From Actinomadura sp. NBRC 104412 (GTDB lineage Bacteria > Actinomycetota > Actinomycetes > Streptosporangiales > Streptosporangiaceae): a stretch of 64,000 bases of DNA. How positions within the stretch are numbered: position 1 is the stretch's first letter; every line of letters starts with the position of its first letter. The notes under the pieces are model-generated. The model ran no database searches. It was given only the letters and a program-made list of their open reading frames with translations, and was not told where the DNA came from. Shown here piece after piece: positions 23,891 to 31,394 of the stretch. The stretch covers positions 186,001 to 250,000 of the forward strand of contig NZ_BSTM01000001.1 of assembly GCF_030269515.1 (NCBI RefSeq), written 5' to 3'. Both the position numbers and the translations under genes were made by a program.

Positions 23891-25264
23891 ATGGCTGGTG
23901 CGGAGCTTGTGGTGCTCGGGGCGGGGCCGGCGGGACTCGCCGCGGCGTGGCGGGCCGCTCGGCGCGGCGCCTCCGTCATGGTGCTCGAACGCGCCGATCG
24001 GGTCGGCGGCATGGCCGGGAGCTTCGAGGTGGCCGGGGTACGGGTCGACCACGGCAGCCATCGGCTGCATCCGGCCACGCCCCCATCGCTGCTGGCCGAG
24101 TTACGCGGGCTGCTCGGGGACGACTTGCAGCTCAGGCCGCGCAACGGGAGGCTGCGGCTCGGTGGTCGGTGGGTCGGGTTCCCGCTGCGGTTCGGGGAGC
24201 TGGCGGCGGCGCTGCCGCGAGGGATGGTCGTCCGGGCCGGGATGGAAGCGGTGCTGGCGCCGTTGCGGCGGCCGCGTTCCGACACCTACGCCGAAGTGCT
24301 GCGTGCGGGGCTCGGGCGCACGCTCTACGAGTCCATGTACGCGCCTTATGCGCTGAAGCTGTGGGGTCTGGACGGCGACGACATCGACGGCGATCAGGCG
24401 CGTAAGAGGGTCACCGCCGACACCGCCTGGAAGGTGGCCCGCCGGGTGCTCTCCCGCCCGTCCGACGGGCGGGGCCGGGTCTTCTACTATCCGCGTCGCG
24501 GGTTCGGCCAGATCGTGGAGGCGCTGGCGGACGCCGCGGCCGGCGCGGGCGCGGACGTCCGTCTCGGTACGGAGGTCACGGAGGTCGCGCCGGGCCGGGT
24601 GCGGACCGGGTCCGGGGACGAGTTCGAGGCGGGACAGGTGTTCTCCACGATCCCGCTGCCGGTGCTGGCGCGGGTGAGCCGTCCCGAGCCGTCCGAGGCG
24701 CTGGCGGACGCCGCGCGGCTGCGGTTCCGTGCCATGGTCCTGGTGTACGCGGTCCACGAAGGGGGCCGGTGGACGGGTTTCGACGCCCACTACCTGCCCG
24801 GACCCGAGACGCCGGTGACGCGGGTGTCGGAACCCGCCAACTATCGCGTGAGCGCCGATGACCCCTCCGACCACAGCGTGCTGTGCTTCGAGATCCCTTG
24901 CGAGGCGGGCGACGCCCTTTGGAACGCCGGTGAGGACGAGCTGGCGACGCTGGTCCACGAGCTGACGGCCCGGCACGGCCTGCCGCCGGTGCGGCTCGGC
25001 GGGTTGGAGGTGCGGCGTCTCCCGCACGTCTATCCCGTGTACGAGCGGGGCTATCGCGCGTACCTGGAGGGCCTGGACCGCTGGGCCTCCGGGCTGGACG
25101 GGGTGACGACCTTCGGGCGCCTGGGGTTGTTCGCCCACGACAACACCCACCACGCCCTGACCATGGGATTCGACGCCGCCGACGCGCTGGGACCCGCGGG
25201 CTTCGACACCGCGGCATGGTCGCGGGCCAAGAAACGGTTCGCCGCCCACGTCGTCGAGGATTAG
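23891..25264 (+). CDS. FAD-dependent oxidoreductase, UDP-galactopyranose-mutase/protoporphyrinogen-oxidase-like
   Basis: A 457-residue flavoprotein. The N-terminal dinucleotide motif is VLGAGPAGLAAAWRAARRG and the second FAD segment is DRVGGMAGSFEVAGVRVDHGSHRLHP, a pattern shared by UDP-galactopyranose mutases and NAD(P)-binding amine-oxidase-like proteins in surface-polysaccharide clusters. The C-terminus has FGRLGLFAHDNTHHALTMGFDAA, closing the FAD site. Its stop overlaps the convergent iron-type ABC ATPase stop by 4 bp. A role in sugar metabolism is inferred from neighbouring glycosyltransferases; the reaction is not established. Confidence 0.78.
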   Translation: MAGAELVVLGAGPAGLAAAWRAARRGASVMVLERADRVGGMAGSFEVAGVRVDHGSHRLHPATPPSLLAELRGLLGDDLQLRPRNGRLRLGGRWVGFPLRFGELAAALPRGMVVRAGMEAVLAPLRRPRSDTYAEVLRAGLGRTLYESMYAPYALKLWGLDGDDIDGDQARKRVTADTAWKVARRVLSRPSDGRGRVFYYPRRGFGQIVEALADAAAGAGADVRLGTEVTEVAPGRVRTGSGDEFEAGQVFSTIPLPVLARVSRPEPSEALADAARLRFRAMVLVYAVHEGGRWTGFDAHYLPGPETPVTRVSEPANYRVSADDPSDHSVLCFEIPCEAGDALWNAGEDELATLVHELTARHGLPPVRLGGLEVRRLPHVYPVYERGYRAYLEGLDRWASGLDGVTTFGRLGLFAHDNTHHALTMGFDAADALGPAGFDTAAWSRAKKRFAAHVVED

Positions 25265-26283
25265 CGCTCCGAGGGGTAGAAAAGGGGCTCGCCGGTGACG
25301 GTGATGCCCACGCGGTCGCCCGGGCGGTGCCTGACGTGCCCGTACGAGCGGGAGCGGATGCGGGTGGACAGGTCCTCGACGGCGACCGTCACCACGGCGT
25401 CGTGACCGAAGTACTCGACCCGTTCGACCCGGCCGGACAGGGCGGCGCCGTCGCCGTCGAGCACGATCTGCTCGGGACGCAGCGCGACGCGCCCGCTGCG
25501 GGCGCCGGTGTCGCGGACGGCACGGGCGGGCAGCCGTCCCAGCGGGCAGGTCACCATGCCGTCGTCGATCTCGGCGTCGAGCACCACGGTCTCGCCGACG
25601 AAGGCCGCCACCTCCAGGTCCACGGGTGACTCGTACACCTCGAGCGGCGGCCCGGCCTGCGGGATGCGGCCGTCGCGCATGACGGCCACGACATCGGCCA
25701 CGGACAGCGCCTCCTCCTGGTCGTGCGTGACCAGGACCGCGGTCGCGCCGACCCGTTGGAGCGCGTCGCGCACGTCGTCGCGCACGCTTCCGCGCAGGGC
25801 GCGGTCGAGGGCGTTGAACGGCTCGTCCAGCAGCACGAGCTCGGGTTCGGGGGCGAGCGCGCGGGCGAGGGCGACCCGCTGCCGCTGACCTCCGGAGAGT
25901 TCGGCGGGCATCCGGTCCTGGAACCCGTCCAGGCCCACCAGGGCGAGCATGGCGGCGACACGGTCGGCACGGCCCGCGCGGGGCAGGCCGAAGCCGACGT
26001 TGCCCGCGACCGTGCGGTGCGGGAACAGCGCGCCCTCCTGCGGGACGATGCCGACCCGCCGGCGCTCGGGCGGTTCGGCCACCACCTCGCGTCCGGCGAG
26101 GGTGACCGTGCCGGCGTCGGGGGACTCGAAGCCGGCGATGATGCGCAGGAGCGTCGTCTTCCCGCAGCCGGAGGGGCCGAGGAGCGCGGCGATCTGCCCT
26201 CGTTCCACCGTGAGGTCGATGCCGCGCAGCACGTGGGTCTTCCCGAACGCCTTGGTCACACCGTGGACGCCGAGCTGGATCAC
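25261..26283 (-). CDS. fbpC: ferric iron-type ABC transporter ATPase (FbpC-like)
   Basis: A 340-residue ATPase. Walker A is GPSGCGKTT, the signature is LSGGQRQRVALARAL and Walker B is LVLLDEPFNALD. VPQEGALFPHRTVAGNVGFGL is characteristic of FbpC/AfuC-type ATPases. The C-terminal 110 residues form a TOBE-like regulatory domain. GTG 26283 overlaps the permease stop (GTGA). It powers the importer made with the next two upstream genes. Confidence 0.9.
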   Translation of the reverse strand: MIQLGVHGVTKAFGKTHVLRGIDLTVERGQIAALLGPSGCGKTTLLRIIAGFESPDAGTVTLAGREVVAEPPERRRVGIVPQEGALFPHRTVAGNVGFGLPRAGRADRVAAMLALVGLDGFQDRMPAELSGGQRQRVALARALAPEPELVLLDEPFNALDRALRGSVRDDVRDALQRVGATAVLVTHDQEEALSVADVVAVMRDGRIPQAGPPLEVYESPVDLEVAAFVGETVVLDAEIDDGMVTCPLGRLPARAVRDTGARSGRVALRPEQIVLDGDGAALSGRVERVEYFGHDAVVTVAVEDLSTRIRSRSYGHVRHRPGDRVGITVTGEPLFYPSER

Positions 26284-27824
26284 AGGGTCACCCCGTTCTT
26301 GCCGAGCCGTTGGGCGAGCAGATAACCGGGCAGGGCCGCGAGCAGCATGAGCAGGGCGGCGTAGGGTGCGGCGGCCGCGTACGCACCCGAGCCGGTCTCC
26401 GTCCACAACTGCGTCGCCAGGGTCTCCGTGCCCGTGGGACGCAACAGGAGGGTGGCCGGGAGTTCTTTCATGCAGGTCAGGAACACCAGTGCGGCACCGG
26501 CCCCGATTCCGGGGACGGCCAGCGGCAGCGTCACCTCGCGCAGCACCCCGAGCGGGCGGCGACCGAGCGACCTGGCGATGTCCTCCAGGATCGGCGGCGA
26601 TTGCAGCACCGACGCCCGTACCGCGCCGACGACCGCGGGCAGGAACAGCACCGCGTACGCGAGCAGCAGCAGGGGCGTGCGCTGGTAGAGCGGGTAGGCG
26701 AAGCGGACCGCGAAGAACACGAAGGCGAGCGCGATGACGATGCCGGGCAGCGCGTGCCCGACGTACGTGGCCTGTTCCAGCATCCGTACCGGACGGCTGC
26801 GCCTGCGGGCGACGAGGATCCCGACCGGGATGGCCAGGACGGTCGCGAGCGCCGCTCCGCCCGCCGACACGTACAGCGTCGTCCACCCGGCCGCCCCGAG
26901 GGTTGCGACGTCCAGGGACGCCGAGGAGCCGCGCACCAGCCAGTATCCGATGCCGGCCACGGGGAACCCGGCGGCCAGCCCCAGCACCACGGCGCACCAG
27001 CCCAGCGCGGGCCACCGCCAGCCGCCCAGCCGGTCGGGCGCGCGGGTCCGCGGGGCGCCGCCGCCGAGCGCGTAGGCGGCCCGTCCCCTGCTGCGCGCCT
27101 CGGCCCACACGATCACGAAGGCGATCGCCACGAGCACCATGCCCAGCACGGCGGCCGGGGTACGGTCGAACGCCGCCCGGTAGGAGGTGTAGATCGCGGT
27201 GGTGAACACCTGGTACCGCATGATCGACACGGCGCCGAACTCGCCGAGCACGTACAGCGCCACCAGCAGCCCGCCCGCGGCCACGGCGGGGCGGAGCTGC
27301 GGCACGACCAGGGTCAGGAACGTGCGCGCCCGCCCGTGGCCGAGGGACCGGGCGACCTCCTCCATCGCCGGGTCGAGCCGGCTCAGCACGGCGACCGCGG
27401 GCAGGTACACGTAGGGGTAGCTGACCAGGACGAGCACCAGAGCGGAGCCGGTGAAGCCGTTGACGCGGGGCACCGCGGCGATCCACGTGTAGGCGGCGAC
27501 GTAACTGGGCACCGCCAACGGGAGCGCCGCCAAGACCCCGACGAGGCGGCGTCCCGGCAGGTCGGTGCGCACCACCAGCCAGGCCAGGGAGACGCCGACG
27601 GCGACGCAGCCCGCCGTCACCACGGCCGCCAGCGTCAGGCTGCGCGCGACCAGCTCGGCCGTGCGGGGACGGCCCAGCACGTCGGCGACCGCGCCGCCGC
27701 CGCTCTCCAGCACGCGCACGCCGAGGTAGGCCACGGGCAGCAGCGCCAGCGCGGCCGTGACCATCGCCGGGACGAGCAGCACCAGCGGTGCCCGCCCGGC
27801 GCGTGAGCGGACGGCGATGCTCAG
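26280..27824 (-). CDS. fbpB: ferric iron-type ABC permease (FbpB-like, two fused permease halves; probable CTG start)
   Basis: A 514-residue permease with about 12 helices. It has two EAA-type cytoplasmic loops, EEVARSLGHGRARTFLTLVV and EDIARSLGRRPLGVLREVTL, so one chain replaces a permease dimer, as in FbpB. No ATG, GTG or TTG precedes the first helix in frame. The best start is CTG 27824: it overlaps the binding-protein stop as CTGA and has AGGAGG 10 bp upstream. The alternative is an internal GTG or ATG inside helix 1, which would truncate that helix. Confidence 0.87.
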   Translation of the reverse strand: MSIAVRSRAGRAPLVLLVPAMVTAALALLPVAYLGVRVLESGGGAVADVLGRPRTAELVARSLTLAAVVTAGCVAVGVSLAWLVVRTDLPGRRLVGVLAALPLAVPSYVAAYTWIAAVPRVNGFTGSALVLVLVSYPYVYLPAVAVLSRLDPAMEEVARSLGHGRARTFLTLVVPQLRPAVAAGGLLVALYVLGEFGAVSIMRYQVFTTAIYTSYRAAFDRTPAAVLGMVLVAIAFVIVWAEARSRGRAAYALGGGAPRTRAPDRLGGWRWPALGWCAVVLGLAAGFPVAGIGYWLVRGSSASLDVATLGAAGWTTLYVSAGGAALATVLAIPVGILVARRRSRPVRMLEQATYVGHALPGIVIALAFVFFAVRFAYPLYQRTPLLLLAYAVLFLPAVVGAVRASVLQSPPILEDIARSLGRRPLGVLREVTLPLAVPGIGAGAALVFLTCMKELPATLLLRPTGTETLATQLWTETGSGAYAAAAPYAALLMLLAALPGYLLAQRLGKNGVTL

Positions 27825-28831
27825 ACCAGTCCCACCTCCTTGAGCAGGTCGAGGGTCCGCTCCAGCGAGTCCAGGCTGCTGAGGTCGATGTCGGGCCCGT
27901 GGAGCGAGTCGAGCGGCGGCAGGCCCCTCTCGGCGGGCACGCCGGCGACCAGCGGGTACTCCTTGGTCTCCGTGGCGAAATGGGCCTGCGCCGTGCGGCT
28001 CAGCAGGAAGTCGACGGCCTTCTCCGCGGCGGCGCGCCGCTCGGTGCCCTTGAGGACGCCGATCCCCGCGACGTTGATGAGGCCGCCGGGGTCGCCGCCG
28101 GTGACGAACGCGATGCGGGCGTGCACGGCGGCCTGCCCCTTCTCCGCCACCTCCTCGTACCAGTAGTAGTGGTTGATCAGCGCGAGGGCGATCTCGCCGC
28201 GGTCGACGGCCTCCAGCGCCAGGACGTTGTTGTCGTAGCTCCTGGTGCCGGCCGCCTTCATGGCGGTCAGCCACTGGCGCGCCCTGGCCTCGCCCTCGGT
28301 CACCCGCATGCCGGTGACGAACGCCTGGAACGAGGCGTTGGTCGGCGCCCACCCGACGCGGCCCCGCCAGGCGGGCCCGGTCAGCTCGAAGACGCTCTTG
28401 GGCGGCCGTGGCACCTGGCGCGGATCGTAGGCGAACACGCGGGCGCGGCCGGACAGGCCCACCCAGGTGCCGTCCTTGGCACGGAACTCGGCCGGTACGC
28501 GGCCCAGCAGCGGCTGGGGCAGCGCCTGGAGCCGCCCCGCCTTGGTGAGGGCGCCGAGGGCCCCGGCGTCCTGGGAGAAGAACAGGTCGGCGCGGGTCCG
28601 GTCGCCCTCCTCCTGGATCTGCGCGGCCAGTTCGGCGCTGTCGCCGTACCGCACCTGCACGTTGAGCCCGGTCGTGCGCTCCATGTCGTCCAGCAGCGGC
28701 CCGACCAGGTTCTTGTTCCGTCCCGAGTAGATGACCAGGGCGTCGTCGTCGAAGCCGTCCCCGCCGCAGGCGGCGAGGACGAGCGGCGTCAACAGCGCCC
28801 ACAAGGCCAGCAGGGCCAGTCGGGGACGCAT
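27821..28831 (-). CDS. fbpA: ferric iron-binding lipoprotein of ABC importer (FbpA-like)
   Basis: A 336-residue extracytoplasmic binding protein. The signal peptide ends in the lipobox LVLAAC (Cys22); the mature protein begins with ALVIYSGRNKNLVGPLLDDM, the classic FbpA/AfuA start. The adjacent tyrosines in INHYYWYEEV (Tyr222, Tyr223) correspond to the pair that ligates Fe3+ in this family, supporting ferric iron as cargo. ATG 28831 is preferred; GTG 28834 is directly before it. It begins 4 bp after the small-lipoprotein stop. Confidence 0.9.
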   Translation of the reverse strand: MRPRLALLALWALLTPLVLAACGGDGFDDDALVIYSGRNKNLVGPLLDDMERTTGLNVQVRYGDSAELAAQIQEEGDRTRADLFFSQDAGALGALTKAGRLQALPQPLLGRVPAEFRAKDGTWVGLSGRARVFAYDPRQVPRPPKSVFELTGPAWRGRVGWAPTNASFQAFVTGMRVTEGEARARQWLTAMKAAGTRSYDNNVLALEAVDRGEIALALINHYYWYEEVAEKGQAAVHARIAFVTGGDPGGLINVAGIGVLKGTERRAAAEKAVDFLLSRTAQAHFATETKEYPLVAGVPAERGLPPLDSLHGPDIDLSSLDSLERTLDLLKEVGLV

Positions 28832-28835
28832 CACG

Positions 28836-28982
28836 TCATTCCGACGAGGAGGCGGAGCCCGAGCCCGACCCGGAGCCCGATCCTCCGTCGCCGTCGCCGT
28901 CAGAGCACCCGGCCAGGGCGAACGTCAGCGCGCTGGTCAGGGCCAGGGTCAGGGCGGCGAGACGGGTGGTGAGGCGTTTCAT
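28836..28982 (-). CDS. 48-residue Ser/Gly-rich small lipoprotein
   Basis: A very short gene with a complete lipoprotein signal peptide: MKRLTTR, a hydrophobic stretch, then the lipobox FALAGC (Cys26). The mature part is only 23 residues: 9 Ser, 8 Gly and 3 Asp with an SG dipeptide repeat. AAGGGA lies 6-7 bp before ATG 28982. It overlaps the 3' end of the glycosyltransferase gene by 83 bp in another frame and precedes the iron-binding protein by 4 bp. Function is unknown. The Ser-rich tail resembles an O-glycosylation target, and a GT-C enzyme is encoded next to it. It could also be a degenerate duplicate of the FbpA signal peptide. Confidence 0.6.
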   Translation of the reverse strand: MKRLTTRLAALTLALTSALTFALAGCSDGDGDGGSGSGSGSGSASSSE

Positions 28983-30348
28983 GGGGATTCCCTTTCGTGT
29001 TGATGGACGAGTACCGGATGAACAGGACGAACACCGCGATCCACACCAGATGCGGCACGACGAACCCCGTGAAGGGCTCGTGGTAGGGCGGCAGCAGGGG
29101 GCGTAGCAGCCGGTATCCCGGGTAGCCGACCGACTGGAACCCCGACACCCAGGTGAGCGTCCGCGCGTAGCCCTCGGCGAGCAGCCAGCCATACGCCAGG
29201 ACGCCCGAACAGCCCGCGACCAGCGCCACCCGCCGGACGACCGGGGGCGCGCAGCGCGCGAGCCACCAGAGGATCAGCAGCAGGGCCAGCGGCAGCACCA
29301 CGACCGTCTGGCGGCCGGGCCACCAGTTGCCCCGCATCGTCAGCGCCACGAACGTTGCGGTCAGCCACCCCGCCGTCAGCGGCAGGACAAGCGCCGCGGC
29401 GCCCCGCGGACGCAGCCGTACGGCCGCCGCCACGGCCGGGACGAGCAGGAGCCAGCCCGGCTGCCAGGCGGCCAGGCCGTAGCCGCGGTCGATCAGCAGT
29501 CCGGTGAGCCGCAGCGCCCGGTCGGCGTAGTCGGGGTCGAACCCCATGACGCCGAACTCCCCGGACTTCTGGAAATGGTCGCCGGTGGCGTAGACCGTCC
29601 AGCCGCCCCACACCACGCGGTGCACCCACAGGTAGAGGACACCCATGAGCGTGAGGCCGACGGTCAGCGCCCAGAGCTCGCGGCGCATCCCGGCCCGCCA
29701 AAGCCTCCACAGCGTGAGGACGGCGAGCACGGCGGCGACCGGCGCGTACTTCACCGAGAGCCAGGGCAGGGCGGTGAGCACGACGCCGATGACGAGCGGT
29801 GACGGGCGCTCGGCCGTCAGCGCCGCGACGGCGGTCGCCACGGCCAGAGCGGCGGGCACCTCGGGATAGACCTGCTGGCCGTACACGGCGAACGGGGCGG
29901 AGACGGCGGCCAGCACCACACCGGGAACCGCGATCCTCGGCGGCACCTCGAACCTGCGGATCGCCGTCCACAGCACCACGGCGGCGAGGGCACCGGCGAA
30001 CAGGCTCAGCGCCACCTTGGCGCCCACCCAGCCGAACAGCCCCATCGGCACGGCCAGCAGCACCGGGAGCAACGGGTCGTGCGGGCTGATCTGGCGCCCG
30101 CCCGGCAGCACCTCGGTCTGCACGGGCAGTTCCCGGTCGTAGTAGACCCGCCAGCGGCGCTCGGCGAGCTCGTCGGCGATGTCCAGATCGCCGTCCTCGT
30201 ACAGGGACAGCGCGGTGAGCAGGTACTGCGGCTCGTCGACCGCGACGTGTCCCGCGTAGGTCGCGCGCACGCCGATGCCGAGGATCGCGGCGATCGTTCC
30301 GGCGCAGAACGCCAGGGCGAGCGCGGCCCGCATCGGGGCGCCGGTCAC
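28900..30348 (-). CDS. GT-C-type membrane glycosyltransferase (ArnT/GT39-like)
   Basis: A 482-residue protein with roughly 11-12 helices. The first extracytoplasmic loop has VDEPQYLLTALSLYEDGDLDIADE; the acidic pair soon after helix 1 is the hallmark of GT-C enzymes, which use polyprenyl-phosphate sugars outside the membrane. GTG 30348 overlaps the epimerase stop and has GGAG 7 bp upstream; ATG 30333 is the alternative. The last 35 residues are a Pro/His/Arg-rich tail encoded where the gene overlaps the small lipoprotein gene, so the frame may have extended by loss of a stop. Acceptor and sugar are unknown. Confidence 0.8.
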   Translation of the reverse strand: MTGAPMRAALALAFCAGTIAAILGIGVRATYAGHVAVDEPQYLLTALSLYEDGDLDIADELAERRWRVYYDRELPVQTEVLPGGRQISPHDPLLPVLLAVPMGLFGWVGAKVALSLFAGALAAVVLWTAIRRFEVPPRIAVPGVVLAAVSAPFAVYGQQVYPEVPAALAVATAVAALTAERPSPLVIGVVLTALPWLSVKYAPVAAVLAVLTLWRLWRAGMRRELWALTVGLTLMGVLYLWVHRVVWGGWTVYATGDHFQKSGEFGVMGFDPDYADRALRLTGLLIDRGYGLAAWQPGWLLLVPAVAAAVRLRPRGAAALVLPLTAGWLTATFVALTMRGNWWPGRQTVVVLPLALLLILWWLARCAPPVVRRVALVAGCSGVLAYGWLLAEGYARTLTWVSGFQSVGYPGYRLLRPLLPPYHEPFTGFVVPHLVWIAVFVLFIRYSSINTKGNPHETPHHPSRRPDPGPDQRADVRPGRVL

Positions 30349-31265
30349 GGCACGGCTCCGGTGGCGCCGAGAGTGCCGGCCGGAACGGTGGCGCGGACCT
30401 GGCGGGCCACGACGTCGACCAGGTCGGTGCGTGGGACGAACCCGGTGAGCTCCACGAGCCTGCTGATGTCGGCCAGGGAGTGGCGCACCTCGGCGGGTCC
30501 CGCCGGTTCCACGGTGTAGGAGACCGGCGTGCCGAGTACGGCGGCGACGGCCTCGACCATGCTGCGCAGCGTGTGGCCCGTCCCGGTGCCGACGTTCACC
30601 ACGCCTTGGGCGCGCACCTCCGCGAGCGCGAGGATCGCGTGGACGGCGTCCCGCACGTCGGTGATGTCGCGGGTACGGTCCGGCGAGCCGAGCAGGCGCA
30701 GCGGACGGCCCTCGCGGGCCGCCTCGATCCACAGCGAGAACGCCATGTCGGGCCGCTGGCCCTCACCGGCCACGGTGAACGGGCGGACGATCGTCAGCGC
30801 GCCGCCCTCCGCCAGCCGCCCGGCGCACAGCCGTTCCATCGCCACCTTGCTCCGGGCGTAGCCGCCGCGGGGGCGCGGCCGGTCGTCCTCGCGGCACGCC
30901 CGCCCGTCCACCGCTCCGCCGTAGACGGCCGAGGAGGAGGCGACGACCAAGGGGACGTGGAGGGGAACGGCGTCCAGCACGGCTGCGGTGGCCAGCACGT
31001 TGTCGCGGTGCCGACGCCGGTCGGCGTCCGCCGCCCGGTCGCGGACTCCGGGGCATCCGGCCAGGTGGTACACCACGTCGGCGCTTTCGAGCGCGATCCG
31101 CACCATGGGGTCGCCGGAGGTGAGGTCGGCGGTGAGGACGGTGAGCCCCGGAGCGGCGGCCGACGGCACGCGGTCGATGCCGATGACGCGCTCGCCACGG
31201 CGCAGCAGCTCCCGGGTCAGTGCGCGGCCGATGAATCCCGCCGCTCCGGTCACGATCGCCGTCAT
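30345..31265 (-). CDS. NAD-dependent epimerase/dehydratase (extended SDR)
   Basis: A 306-residue nucleotide-sugar epimerase or dehydratase. The N-terminal motif is VTGAAGFIG; catalytic residues are seen as VASSSAVYGG and YARSKVAME (Tyr-x-x-x-Lys). It lacks nothing obvious. GGAG lies 5 bp before ATG 31265. It is the first gene of the leftward operon that continues through the glycosyltransferase to the iron importer, with the iron box about 85 bp upstream. It probably supplies an activated sugar. Confidence 0.87.
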   Translation of the reverse strand: MTAIVTGAAGFIGRALTRELLRRGERVIGIDRVPSAAAPGLTVLTADLTSGDPMVRIALESADVVYHLAGCPGVRDRAADADRRRHRDNVLATAAVLDAVPLHVPLVVASSSAVYGGAVDGRACREDDRPRPRGGYARSKVAMERLCAGRLAEGGALTIVRPFTVAGEGQRPDMAFSLWIEAAREGRPLRLLGSPDRTRDITDVRDAVHAILALAEVRAQGVVNVGTGTGHTLRSMVEAVAAVLGTPVSYTVEPAGPAEVRHSLADISRLVELTGFVPRTDLVDVVARQVRATVPAGTLGATGAVP

Positions 31266-31347
31266 GGTGTCTCCGCGTAGCGCCTGCCGACGACGCCACG
31301 GCATCCCGGGGCCGGATGATGCCATGGCACATCGTTCAACAATCAAT

Positions 31348-31366
31348 TAAAGATAGCCTAACCTTA
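31348..31366. promoter_or_regulatory. iron box (DtxR/IdeR/DmdR-type operator)
   Basis: On the minus strand the 19-mer reads TAAGGTTAGGCTATCTTTA. Against the recalled consensus TWAGGTTAGSCTAACCTWA it matches 17 of 19 positions (mismatches at 14 and 16). It lies in the 129 bp gap between divergent genes, 29 bp before the flippase-GT2 start and 83 bp before the epimerase start, so one bound repressor could control both directions. The neighbouring ferric-type importer makes iron control credible. Confidence 0.75.
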
Positions 31367-31394
31367 GTACGCTGCCCTGAGGAGGGGTTCGCCC

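Noticed and set aside
28850..28905. Short tandem DNA repeat as a regulatory or phase-variation element
   Set aside because: The GC-rich hexanucleotide-like pattern is explained by the SG/DG-rich coding sequence of the small lipoprotein.
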